Shown in pieces: positions 1 to 11,830 of a DNA stretch of 64,000 nucleotides. The position numbers and the translations under genes are program-made. This DNA comes from Roridomyces roridus (Eukaryota; Basidiomycota; Agaricomycetes; Agaricales; Mycenaceae), in assembly GCA_029378245.1 (NCBI GenBank), contig JARKIF010000020.1, positions 1 through 64,000 of the forward strand, in the 5' to 3' direction. The notes beneath the pieces were generated by a model that made no database searches, had not been told where the DNA came from, and saw only the letters and a list, made by a program, of their open reading frames with translations. How positions within the stretch are numbered: position 1 is the first letter of the stretch; each line of letters starts with the position of its first letter.

Positions 1-3000
1 GCTTGAGCGTCTATGAGGGCCTGCTCGGCATCTTCAAGCTCCTCACGCTCCGTACGTGCTTGTTGAAGCTTCCGGGTAGCATTCGCGTGGCGTGCATTGC
101 GATGGGAATACCGGTGTGAAACTTCGTTGCGCGGATTGTGCAGATTTCCACTCCGAATCATGACTTCGATCGCAGCTGCGCGGCGAGCGTCGATATCGTC
201 GTACCTTGCGATGGTGAAAAATCAAATATTGAAATAATGAATCAAAGATACGCACTCGATGAAAGATTGAACCAGCCCCATACCCGTACCAGCTTCCAAG
301 TTGTTCTTTGAATGCTGAGCTTCGCCGAAGTTGCTCGTGGCCTCCATGATGTGCCAAATGTCGGCGTCCATGTGGGAGAGGCACTGGATAATACTGGGCA
401 AGAGCCACTCGTGCATCTCCTTGTGCTCCCACCAACCTAGTTTGAGAGATCGACGGTGAGCGAGGTAATTGAACAAACGAATGTAGACGAACGGAGGATA
501 ACGCCAGTGGGATCAGCTACGGTGCGGATCCACACCTTGAATACTTCAACCTCCTCCACCGTCTCGATATACATGAAGTTCTTGATCCGATCCCGATCCT
601 CGAGGGAAAGATGGGAGAGATCGGGTAATCCACTGCAAGGAATATTCAGTGGTTGCAGGTACCCAATGAGACAACTGACCGTTTAACGTGAGAGTAACAG
701 GCCCTCACCGTCTTCTTGATCACACCAGCGGGCGTCTTGATCTGCTCGGCGACCGACGGGATATTGATGGTCTGAAGCAAAGCATCCGCCATACCGAGCA
801 GAGGAGCCGCTTCCATGTCCGCGTTAACACCCAGGAGGGTCCCGCCGCGATGGAGCGCGGTGAAGGTCAAGCTCTGGTTAGTCAGACGCTTCACGAGGGA
901 CATGAACTCTTCCCAGACAAACTGGAAGGTACGACGATCATGCTCGCTCATCCAGACACGACCCAGCGTGAGTTCTGCCCGGTAGAAACATAAGAAAGGG
1001 ATCCATTGATCAACTGAACAGAACACGTACCCTTGTTGATCCCCGGCATCCACCCGTTGATCTCGAAGATGTTCGTTTTGCCGGCGACGGGCTTGAACGT
1101 GGTATCGCAATCGAGGGAACGTACTTTGTGTATGTACTTGATCATGCTGGCTTTGAGTCCCATGTACGCTTTCCGCCCTTCACGCTCGAAATAGTGGATG
1201 TAGCGTGTTTCATCCGGGAGCGCACGTTGCGCCGCAAGATAGTTCTCGAGAGCTAGAGACGGCATGAACCATCATCGCAGAAATGGAAGCGGAACACGCT
1301 TACATTGGTTAAGGTGCTTGGCTTGAAATTCTGGTTCATTCTTGACCGCGTTGATCAGCTTGATCTTGGCGTCGCGGTTGGCGAGTCCGTCGTGGTAGAG
1401 GGTGGGAGTTGTGCCGAGAATTTTGAGGGTCGACTTGGCTGCACTATTATTCAGTAAACAGCGATTGGGGTCGGACGAACACAAACCGTTCTCAACCGTG
1501 CCGACAGTTGCGCCCAACCCCACTTCTCGCACGCATTCCTTGTACTTCTCAGCCACCGCGCGGGGGATCTTGTTAGCGGGAGGGACAGGGTGAGTGTGAG
1601 GGTGGTCTTCATCGGGGATGACGATGCACTTCCGTCGCAGATCCGGATACTTATCCTCGTACGGAACATACACGAACGAGTTTGCTTCGCACGTTAAGTG
1701 AACAACACCGGCTTGGAATGGTCGCCCGTCCTTGAGGTGGTTAAAAGCTATACAAGGAGCGTTGATAATTGAATTGGGCGCAAAATGCTGAGTGACATAC
1801 GACAGACTCGATTCCCCTTCAGACCCTGACGGGCAGAATAGATCTTGGAGCACTCGCTATCCCCGTCATCCGCCTCGTCGACGAGACGCTCGCCTCGAGC
1901 AGCCTGTAGGAAAAGACCCTCGTCGATATGATCCGGAATGGGGAGCGTGCGATGGCTGTCCGGTGTCGAAAGCATTTCGCGGTGAGAACACACGAGAGCG
2001 TAGTATTTATTCCGATGGCGCTGGGGGAGGGGTGAGAACGTGTTGCTGGGATGAGGAGCGATTTTTACCTTTTTGAGCTTCCTGGGAACTGCGCGCCCGC
2101 CACTACAAACTTGATTCGAAATTGGGTCAGTGGCTCCGCATCTCCAGTCTGAGATAGACTTGATAAATCTGAAGGGCATCTCAGCTGTATATTCGTAATG
2201 GCAGATAAAAAAAGCAACTTACGCCAAAACTTGACCAACACGGGTGTCGTCCTGCATCTCGCGTGCGCGCAGCTGAGCCGCCACAATACCACTACTCGCA
2301 TCTGGGTCAAGCTCCCGCCGTCGCACGTTAACGAAATCCGACGCCAGGGATTCACAGGCAAATATCCCGCGGCATTTAGGCCTCGAACGACGACATTCGA
2401 TCGTTTGATTCGGGTCAGCGCACCCGAAAAACACGCCGGGAATGCGGCAGTCAGCTTTCGCTCGCTTTCCCGTGGCTCCGTCGTAGGAATGGACATCCTT
2501 CGAAATGAGTGAGGAATTGTGGCGAACAAGCAAAAAGGCGTACCTGTTGCTTAAGCAGGAGATCAACCGTCGTCTTCAAGGGAAGATCGGTCATGTCCGT
2601 GAGGTCAAGCAGGTATGCGGTGGTTTGCGTGGGAATAGGGAACTGGGAGGGCAAACCCGTAACACGTTCAACCCGCTCGACCTTGTTACGCCCGATTTTG
2701 ATGGGAACGTCGAAATGGCAGACATCCGAGAAGACAGTGTCCTCAATCCAGCGTGTCGAGGATTTTTGCCAGCGCCAAGTGGAGGGATCACGTGCGTCGA
2801 CTGGAGGCAGCTCATCCTCCATCAGCAGAAGATCCTGGAGCGTCGGGTCTCCTAGAAAAAATTAATGAAAATTGGAGGCAAAGAACACGGACAGCTCACC
2901 GTCGAACGCAAATAGAGGTGACGGGTCATCTGGGCAAACATTGGATTTCCGTTCATTGAACACGTAAAGAAACTCACCAAACCAACCATCCAGAGGCGGT

Positions 3001-3769
3001 ACATCGCCAGGCGCATGGGGTGGCGGCGGTGTCCATTCTGGTAGACGCGTTAGATTAGAACCTGCACGGAAAACATTGACTCGCCGTAGTTTCCGCTAAC
3101 GGAATGTGCCTTGTCTTTATGGGGAATTTATTTCAGTTCCAAATGTCATTAATTATTGATTAATTATGAATTAGACTCACGAAAGTTGGAGAAAGGATCA
3201 TCGAATATTGCGGGATGGACTAATCCATTAGCTGAGCTGTGGGTGAAGGACATGGATGGCTCACCGGGATCAACAGGAACGACAGATTTTGAATCGGCAA
3301 ACGGAAAGATGTCGTCTCCGGTGTGAATCAGTGCACATCAAGAGCAATCTGGACGCGACTCACCGGAGCCTGAGGGCAATTCTTGGGCGGAAGAGTGGCG
3401 TGCGAGAGAGGGGTCGGCCATTGCCAAATATGCCTCAAGGTCGGGGTGAAACCCGGCACCAGCATCAGAGGACGCCGAGGAGAACGCGTCCATACTCAGA
3501 TCACCGCTCCAGCTCGCAGAAGTATTCTTGTACGCAAAAATAGAACCCACGTCGGACGAGACGTCCGAAATTCCTTCCGGGAAAGGTAGGTCATCCATAT
3601 AGGGCGTATTCGGAGCCGGAGTATTTGACGTGGAAGCGTTGAATAGGAACTCATCAGCCAAGAAGTCGCCGGCGTCACTGACACTGAAGAAGCAGTCAGC
3701 ACCAGCACAACTGGGTGGAGAATAACACCTCCCTGGAAGCCATACAATTGAGATCATGCCATGGATCAT
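1..3769 (-). CDS. Basidiomycete-expanded hypothetical protein, many exons, runs off the left edge
   Basis: At least eight exons read on the minus strand. An acidic, Ser-rich N-terminal part lies near 3365-3760. It is followed by a cysteine-rich segment (2230-2520), a segment containing HPHTHPVPP near 1590-1605, a middle block (690-1260) and a segment with WWEHKEMHEWLLPS and CLSHMDADIW (about 330-450). After an intron (about 200-235) the protein ends the window with an Arg/Asn/Ala-rich, probably coiled-coil tail (1-200). From memory these blocks, in this order, match a large hypothetical family common in Mycena-like agarics; the HPHxHP and CLSHMDADxW signatures are the basis. The family may derive from a Mutator-like transposase, but this is inference. 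No function is assigned. The exact exon borders and the start codon were not resolved, and the 3' end is outside the window. Confidence 0.6.
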
Positions 3770-3879
3770 AGTCCATGGCAGCGAGAGCGATGCGTGCGGG
3801 GGCGGGGAGCAGAGGATGGTGACGGTAGCGGGAAGAGCGATGATGTGCCGTAATCTCGGTAATCAAACGAGTCACGGAC

Positions 3880-4052
3880 CGGCCCTCGCGTGTCGCGTGC
3901 GCGCGAAGTTACGAGCTTTCACAAATCCTAGCCGAAGTAACGAGCTTTCGCATCGCGTCCGCGGGATCACCATCAAGTCACTAACTTTCACGGAACACCA
4001 TCAAACACCCAAACTTTCGCACCACTAAGCGAAGTAACGAAGTAACGAGGGT
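3880..4052. repeat. Short degenerate direct repeats (GAAGTAACGA / ACTTTCGC)
   Basis: The motifs GAAGT(T/A)ACGA and GCTTTC(A/G)C or ACTTTC(A/G)C recur about eight times. Examples are AAGTTACGAGCTTTCAC, AAGTAACGAGCTTTCGC and, at the end, two adjoining GAAGTAACGA units. The tract lies just beyond the point where the neighbouring dehydrogenase loses its coding sequence, so it may mark the breakpoint. Confidence 0.6.
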
Positions 4053-4119
4053 GGTATATACCCTGGCTGGAAGAACGTAAATGAGCAAGGTACCAACCAG
4101 ATAGAATGGCGCTGAATAC

Positions 4120-5375
4120 CTTGATATCCCACAGCTATTGCCTGTGTTCAGAACACGAACACACAGACATAAAAAAGGCATACCATCAACACCACGATCA
4201 ACCTCTTTCCTGCAATCCAACCATCAGCACCGTTCAGACGAGATAGCGAGCAACTGACCCTCCCCTGAGCTCCAAAATCTGCTCAACCGGATCGCTTGCT
4301 CCAAAATCAATCGGCGTGCACCTCATCTCCTTGGCCTTGGCCAACCGCTCCGGAACGCGGTCAACGACATAAACCTCTGACGCGCCTCGCAGGACGGCCG
4401 AGTAGGCGGCCAGCAGCCCAACGGGGCCCGCGCCGAAGACGGCGATGGATTCTCCTGGACGAAAACCCTGCGTATTATCCGTCAGTCTAGGAGAGAGGAG
4501 GGTGGGTGGGAAACGCACCGAAAGCTGCACACCATGCCAGCCGGTGGGGAAAATATCGGCCAGAAGCACAAAGTCCTCTTCGTGGTCCGTCCCAGGAGGA
4601 AGGAGCAGTGCGTTGAAGTCGGCGAACGGGACGCGGAGGTATTCCTGTTTACCAATGAACAGTGGACTTGGTATAGAGCTGAGACGTACGGCTTGGCCTC
4701 CGGCGAACGGCCCCATCGCGACGTAGCTATTCACGTCAGACGGTCAAAAAAGAGAGATGTATGCGACTATTCTCACCCATAAACACTGTACACACGTCAG
4801 TATGACGATGAAATGAGAAGACTTGCATCTACTTACCCTCCAGCTGATCCGGGATTCACAAGCGTGCAGAACGCGGAATTACCCTCCTCGCAGTTGAGGC
4901 ACCGGCCACACCCAACGTTGAACGGCATGACCACACGGTCACCCTTCTTGAGAAGCTGGAAACAATCATCAGAACGCTATCGACTGCATTTAGTGGAGAC
5001 ACACCGTAACGCCGGAGCCCACTTCGTCAACGATGCCCATACTGCAATGCTCAGCTCGGAATATAATTTGAAGGAAATGACATACTTCTCATGCCCGAAA
5101 ATGATACCAGCTTCCGCAGCCGTACGCCCTTCGTACATATGCAAGTCACTGCCGTGGCCAAGTCAAGCGTGGACAGTCAGACGAGGAGCATCCCACCTTC
5201 CGCAGATGCACGAGGTCGTCACTGGTACAACCAATGTCAGTTCGTCCTCCGCGAACAAGAGCAGTGAGCACAACCGACCTTTGACGACGATATCATCCGG
5301 GTGCAAGATCTTGGGCTTTTCCACCTCCTTCACGGTTATGCTGAACGGCTTGTCGTACACCACTGCGCGCATCAT
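4120..5375 (-). pseudogene. Zinc-dependent alcohol/formaldehyde dehydrogenase-like gene, C-terminally truncated
   Basis: Medium-chain dehydrogenase/reductase of the glutathione-independent formaldehyde dehydrogenase type. The protein starts MMRAVVYDKPF (ATG 5375 or 5372). Spliced exons then give SCICGSDLHMYEG (catalytic Cys and the GxD site), IIFGHEN (catalytic-zinc His/Glu), a structural-zinc block CGRCRNCEEGNSAFC, and the nucleotide-binding motif AVFGAGPVGLLAAY at about 4390-4430. Small exons give ELRGG (4250-4265), KEVDRGVD and finally AVGYQ (4120-4134). Family members go on for about 150 more residues, including the substrate-domain end; nothing matching is visible below 4120, and the short repeat starts there. 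The enzyme would lack part of its Rossmann fold, so it is probably a pseudogene; a distant exon is the alternative. Confidence 0.75.
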
Positions 5376-5439
5376 CTTGCTGTTGTTACAGTTGTATGTC
5401 GAGAGTAGAGGAAAGGGGAAGTCAAACAATCACAATTAA

Positions 5440-6600
5440 GCACTGCTGCATTTATAGTCAACAACGGCACAATGTTGACGTCATGGTATGAATTCATCTA
5501 AGTTGGCGATCTGAGAGAACTTGGGAAGAATCGAGTATTGAAAATACATACCTTCTCCCGTATGACCCACTCCATGGCATCTGTATTCTCCTTGCCCCGT
5601 TTTCCCACAACGGCCACCGCCTCCGGGCCCCACACTCTTGAGGGGTCTTTCCCTCCGTTCGAAGAGGCCAGAGAAACAGCGACACGCCAGTGGTCATCGA
5701 TTCGGCTGGGGACAGCGTCGACGCCACCCCGGAAGGTGGCATCCGCGTCTCGCGCCCCTTTCACCTGGAGGACATGAGTCCTTGGACGAATTGTCGTGAA
5801 AAAGAGCCCGAAGTAACGATGACGCGGAGGATGAGTCACCTCCGCTCAAGTGCTCAAGTGTCCCAAGATCTCAGCGGCAGCCGATGAGAAAGCTTCGAAG
5901 GGAAAGAAGAAGGTGCGGCTCCCGAGGGGTCTTGTCCCGGAGCTGGAAGCCCGTGATTCCGCTCTTGGTGCAGAAGCCTAATTAGGACATCATGAACGCC
6001 CCAAGGACGCCCTGAAGAACGGGGAGCAGAGCCATCGTGTCGCACAAAGTCCTTATCCAGAATCACTCCAGCGAGCTATTCCATACGAATACGACGAGAC
6101 CGGAGATTTTGAGTGAGGTGTGCAAAGAGAACGGAAGAGATCCCGACCCGGTGAATGATCCGATGAAGAACTGCATCGGAGAATTGATCCGAATTGGATC
6201 AATATGCCAGCTGCGCAGAGCCACGATGTCCTTCCACTCTGAGTCTGAGGCTTCTCTCTCTCTCCGAAACCCCCCCACTGCTATCCAAAACTCAAAACCG
6301 GGCAAATTCCTTCCGACACTCCATCTCCTTCAAGCCCTGAGGCATGTTCCACCCGGCCCATTCCGTACGCGACCCGGGTCCTCGACGGCTGGCTATTCAC
6401 AGCAGGGAGCGACCTGAATGCGCCGTCTTTCTTGTTGCTGGCGCTGGCACCTCATCTAAATCCACGCCGACGTCTTCCTGGGAAGCCAAAGTGCGCCTCG
6501 GTTGGCGGGGACGGTATCGCAATTCGTGCAGGTCGAAGGCCCCACTTCGTTGACCACGAGTTAAAACGTGTTCCCAACGCGTGCCGTGCCAATTCCGCGG
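5440..6600. other. Unassigned stretch
   Basis: Open frames exist on both strands (a 113-codon one on the minus strand at 5498-5839 is the longest clean one), but none shows a recognisable motif, signal peptide or consistent splice pattern. I see no supportable gene. Confidence 0.4.
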
Positions 6601-6609
6601 ACCATAGAT

Positions 6610-8056
6610 GACATATCTATTTGACGACGTGCCGGCGCCCGCGATTGAAGGGATCGAAATCTCACCCTGGCTACTAATCACTTACGCCTATGTATCGCAG
6701 AATTTGTCTTCAATTCGCACCTGCCCGAGTCTCGCCGGAATCCTGTCAGAGTTCGCCCGCTGTTTGTCTCCCCCACCAGCATTCCTTTATCTGGACCCGG
6801 AAATTCGATGGCATCTAGCAGAATACGATGCCGAGGAAGTACTGAACCCGTGTGGACGCGCGCAACTTCTAGGTATGAGAACTCCAGACTTGAAACGAAC
6901 TGGGCATGGAATGGAAGGTCGGCGGCAAGGTATTAATATTCACAGGGTGAGTGAGAACGAGTAATTGTCTATTTTAGAGATCGACTCAGCGGATGTAGAA
7001 GGTGCCTTGCCAACAGTCGCATTCGATCGGGTAGCCAGTGGCGTGGAAGTATTTTGCGAAAGCTCCCATTCTGTTGCCGGAAACATTACACGAGCCCGAT
7101 CAATGCCGAGTCGTTCCATCGCCGTGTTGATGCACAGTACGAACACCCTTTTCGGTGTGAGTGTGAGGCGGGGAAGAGGTGGTGAAATGCTGGACAAGGC
7201 TGACCATTGAACAGGTTGCATGCAGCATAACCCCGCTGCTCGCGACCGCAGCGATTATATTCAGATGGACGGACAAAGTCCAAGTCCCTGCCGCAATGCT
7301 CCACCCCTCCTCATCCTCTCATTCGGAGTGCTTGCTCACTCCCTGGGCTATCCCGTAGTGGCCACGTCGAGCTCTCCATCTCAAGTTATTGGATACGAAT
7401 ACAGGCTCCTGAATCTTCTGCAGGGTCTTGATTTTGACATACACCAATTGCAACACCTCCCACAGACTGCGCAGTCCGTTCCCGTACGTCGAATCGTTCT
7501 TTCATAACAAGCAACTTGATGAATGTGGGCAGGACATACTCACCACCGTGGCAGAGACCGTGGGCATCATCAAGGCCTCCTCGACGAGCCTCAGTTCGGT
7601 GCGTCGGAATATATTTGGAGACCATTGACGAACGATGTTTCAGGGCACGTCTTGGATTGCGGGAAGCACCGATCTCGCAGAAGCCCAGGATGTAGCGATG
7701 TCCATCTGCGAAGGAAGCACCGACGTCGGAACCGACTTCTTGGCCTTGCTCCCGCTCTTTCGGAGTACGTCGACTTGGATCCGAGTCTTACCCGAATAAC
7801 GGCGATTCCAGGTGCCAAGTTGACACATAATGCCACATGCTCGCTGGTGTCCATGAAGTCCGCGATGGATACGTGGTTGTTTGATGCCGGACAGGTGAGA
7901 ACATACATTTTCACGAGATCGTAGGGCGGGTGGGCTGATCATCCCCAGGCACTGGATTATCGGAATGTGATAGCTGCGCAGAAGAGAAAGTTCGACCAAC
8001 AGTGGGGTGGGCTTATCGCCGCATATTCCCGTCCAAACTATACCTCGAATTGAACA
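6610..8056 (+). pseudogene. Unrecognised exon-like remnants
   Basis: Several plus-strand segments look like exons. One runs 6880-6950 (reads MEWKVGGKVLIFTG) into a GTGAGT donor. Another follows an acceptor at about 6976 (EIDSADVEGALPTVAFD) up to a donor near 7158. Others begin near 7214 and 7420 (DILTTVAETVGIIKASS) and 7640 (GTSWIAGSTDLAEAQDVA). The last reads YRNVIAAQKRKFDQQWGGL and stops at about 8056. Joining them in one frame meets stops near 7350-7400 and 7800, so this may be a decayed gene or I may have missed small introns. I do not recognise the family. Confidence 0.3.
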
Positions 8057-8059
8057 TTG

Positions 8060-9150
8060 ATCGGATCGCGGATGCCGGGGGATGTCGGATGCCGAATGAG
8101 AGCTGCTGTGAATTGAATGAAAGAATCTGAAACGAGGGCGGGTATGTAAGATAGCGAGCGGGACGAGAGAAGCCAGGGCAACGGAGCTCGGACGGCCAGA
8201 GAACGATGGGCAATACAGTTCGGCTGAAATTACATGCCGCGTTCCCAAGAAGAAGATACGGCGACATGGGAATCGGCGTTTTCCATTCCATTCAGAACAT
8301 CCACATATACGGTCTAGCCCCTGCGTAACTATAGCCTTCGCAAAATGAACGGAGGGGACCGGACGATAATTGACTGCTTGATTTCATTGCGGGGGAACTT
8401 CAGTTATCCATGAAATCAAGAACCCATACAGCTTTGTTGCTTCTCTCTCAAGATAGCTCGAAAGTTTGGCGGAAACTGGGGTTTTGCGTAACATGCGCTC
8501 GTCTATCCAACTTTAAACCTCCTTCACACAGGAAACCGGGTGCTGTTTTGCGGATTTGGCAAATCAGAATGTCCACGGGCGGGGTACATTAGTTATGTCC
8601 TTTCCTGAGAACCATGCAAGTCTGTTTGTTGGATTCGCCCACAGGTTGCCCTGGATATAGTCCGATTTCCGTTTTCTCCCGACAACGGCGTGAGTTATGT
8701 TCTTGGCTCCTCGTGCTCATGTGAACGGCGGAGAGGGGCGATGACTCGAGAATAGATGCTGTTCTCTGGGCCAACCACGGTGTGACCTCGATTCATGCCT
8801 TGTGTCGCGATTCTGAATGAATTTGCGAGCGAGAATGGGAGAGAACTTCACGAAGACTCATCCGAGGAAATGACAAGAATCGTGCCTTTTGGGTGTGTTG
8901 ATTGTCCGGCGATTGAGTAGACTTACGATAGGCGGATATAGACCCGGATCACAGCGCGTGAAATTTGCCGTGGCCGCGGCTGTGAGCCCAGTCGCACGGC
9001 CCGCACACACGCTTGACAGCTGTGCCTTGCCAACACCCTGCACTACCGTTTTTAGACGTGGATTCTCGGGATATAGTGGGCCCCCGCAGCCAATTGCTTC
9101 TCTGTACTCCCCTCCATCCCCCCACCCTCCGTGCGGCGAGCAAACGAGCC
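8060..9150. other. Intergenic; promoter region of the phosphate transporter
   Basis: No coding sequence with motif or splice support. The last 100 bases before the transporter start are C-rich (CCTCCATCCCCCCACCCTCC), a pyrimidine-rich leader of the kind often seen upstream of fungal genes. Confidence 0.4.
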
Positions 9151-10896
9151 ATGCGCATCACCACCGCCGACGCCTTTGACGACTCTCAGCTTACAGCGGT
9201 CGATCGCGCCAACACGTCCCGATGGAGGCTCACCTGGCCCGAGCTCAAGCTGTTGTTCATCGCCTCGACCGGCTTCTTCATTGACGCCTATGACATCTTC
9301 AACATCAACCTAGTCGTGCGTCTCGTTTCTCTCCAACAGACAGACACACGCTCATGTTGATTAGGTCGTGGTTCTCAACATCTTGATCAACGGCAAGCTC
9401 TCCGGTACCATCCTGAACGCGTCGCTGCAAGGAGGGGTCCTCAAAGCGGCCGTCAACATTGGCTGCGTCATCGGCCAGATAGGTTTTGGTCTCGCCGGCG
9501 ACATATTGGGGCGGCACACGATCTACGGCTTCGAAATGATCGTCACGACCGTGGCCACTATCCTGGTCATCTCAGGGCCCATCTCGCTCGGAAAAAACCT
9601 GTTCACCTACATCACTGTCTTCCGTGTGCTCATGGGCATCGGCATTGGCGGGGACTACCCTATGTCTGCGTCCGTCGTCGCTGACCGAGCGAACCTCCGT
9701 CGCCGCGGCACGATGGTTACATTCATCTTTGCCATGCAGGGCTGGGGTTCGTTCATCGGTGCGATCGTCTTCATCATCCTTATGGCGATCTACAAGAAGG
9801 GTATCGAGCACCACCACCACATCTCGCAGCTCAACTCCCTCTGGCGGATTTACACGGGCGTGATTATCATTCCCGGCATCATCACCATCGTTCAGCGCTT
9901 GTTGATGACCGAATCGGCCCGTATGCGCGGTGTCCAAGCGATTCGTGGGGATCCGAGTCTCCTTACGCGTGGCGGGGCGAAGGTCATGGGCGTCAGGGAG
10001 GCAGAGCTGTCCCAGAAACACGAGGAGAACGAGAAGCACATCGAGAAGCACGGCGAGGGAGATTCCGAGCGCGATTCAGCAGAAGTGGAGGCACCCACGA
10101 CGGGCGGTGCAGTCGCCTCCACCGCCGCCGCTCGTGCAGCTGCTTGGCGTGATGCACGCGAATACTTTTCCGAGTGGCGCCACCTCAAAATCCTCATCGG
10201 TACGACCATGTCGTGGTTCCTCCTCGACATTATCTTCTACGGGATTTCGCTCAACCAGTCCATCTTCATCACCGCGCTCGGACTTGCCAGCTCTAAGGAC
10301 CCGTGGGAGTTCCTCTGGCAGCAGGGCGTGGCTAATGTCATTATCGCTATCGGCGGGTTCCTCCCCGGGTACTACTTCACGCTCTTCACGATCGAGTACC
10401 TCGGCCGCAAGAAGATTCAGATCATGGGACTCACTATGAACGCGATTATCTTTGCTATCCTCGCCGGTGAGTTCTTTCCCTTCCTTCGGCCAAGAGAACG
10501 CACTAAATTTCAACCCTAGGTAAATACACCGCCCTGAAAGCCAACTCGAGCGGCCTCATCGCATGCTTCATCTTCCTCCAATTCTTCTTCAACTTTGGCG
10601 CCAACGCAACGACCTTTGTGGTACCCGCCGAAGTCTTCCCGACGCGTGTACGCGGTTTCGGCCACGGCGTCTCTGCTGCTTCGGGCAAGTGTGGTGCCAT
10701 CATCGCATCCTTGGCGGTGTCTATCATGGCCACGAATGTGGGCCCGCAGAATGTGCTCTGGCTCTTCTTTGGTATTGCGGTCATCGCCATTCCGTTCACG
10801 TTCTTGATACCGGAGACGAAGGACCGAGATGCGGATTTGATTGACTTGGAGGAGCGAAGGGAAAAGGCGCTCTGGCAGGCGGGGCAGGGGTTCTGA
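9151..10896 (+). CDS. PHO84: Inorganic phosphate transporter (PHO84-type, MFS)
   Basis: Proton-coupled phosphate uptake transporter of the plasma membrane, in the phosphate:H+ symporter branch of the major facilitator superfamily. Three exons: 9151-9315, 9365-10466 and 10520-10896, joined in frame to about 547 residues. Diagnostic motifs are FFIDAYDIFNINLV in TM1, GDILGRH after TM2, GIGIGGDYPMSASVVAD in TM4, a long charged central loop (roughly residues 250-310, with EKHGEGDSERDSAEVE), FLLDIIFYGISLNQS in TM7 and VPAEVFPTRVRG before TM11. The C-terminus, ETKDRDADLIDLEERR, is typical. The start is the ATG after a pyrimidine-rich leader, and it precedes TM1 by the usual distance. The gene looks intact. 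The paralogous glycerophosphodiester transporter is a less likely alternative. Confidence 0.92.
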
Positions 10897-11830
10897 TTTC
10901 AACTAAAGGGCTTCAGATTTGGTGCGAGTGTTGTTCATACAGATGAGGCTGCTCTACTATGCAATTACGATGTCGACGTCCATATACGGATATACCACTG
11001 TCAAAATTTGAGTTTTAGCCTTGACTTGCACAACATCGCTGACGCGCCTTCTTACATTATTGAGGGAAAATGTTCAAACCAAGCTCGATCACAATCGGTT
11101 GACAATCGGGTCAATCACAAGATCAACTTATCATCTCCCCTTAACCGCGGGCTATCTCATCCACACCAAGATCCATCCTTGCTGTTTGACACTCATCTAC
11201 CAGTCTACGGGCGCTTCTTCTGCTTGAAGTTCTGCACTCAGCCCACTCTTGTGGTCGGAGCGCCTTTTCGCCGTGACTCACACGCAGCGTCCCGGTCGAG
11301 CTCGAGATTCGCCGCAGCCACACTCCCCTCTGTCTGACAACAAAGCCTATCATCTCTCATGTGATACCGCCAGGGCAAGAAGAGGTTCAAGGCGGCCGGA
11401 TAAAACCTTCACGCACGATTCTTTGCTCACGTCCGCGGCATGCACCGATGACAGACGGAACGACACCAGCGTCACCTGCCACGGGCGGAATGGTACGGTA
11501 CCCACAATCTCTCAGCATTCAACGCCACATTGCCGACAGTCGGTCTCTCTAGCAAGAGGAGTCAGGACACGATGTGTATGGCGAGCGATCTCCTTCTTTC
11601 CCCGTGCATTGGGAGAACCCGCAGAGAATTTTACAATCGTAGAATCACCCGAATCCATCGTGAGAGAGGGAAACTCTCCGGCGTCCCTTGACTGACATGT
11701 TCCGACAGTCCGTTCCCGTCGCTCGATTTAACAGGCGCTCGGAACATTGGGCTTGTCAGACCAGCGCTTGACGCTGTACACATAAAGTAGGTGCTCGTTT
11801 CTGGTAGCGGTGGCAGCCTACCCCGTCTCC
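10897..11830. other. Intergenic region between the transporter and the DUF6535-HEAT gene
   Basis: No gene supported. Open frames are short and lack motifs. The last part should hold the promoter of the large downstream gene; no TATA box stands out. Confidence 0.4.

Noticed and set aside
5498..5839. 113-codon open frame on the minus strand
   Set aside because: No motif, no splice partners, and overlapping open frames on the other strand; likely chance.
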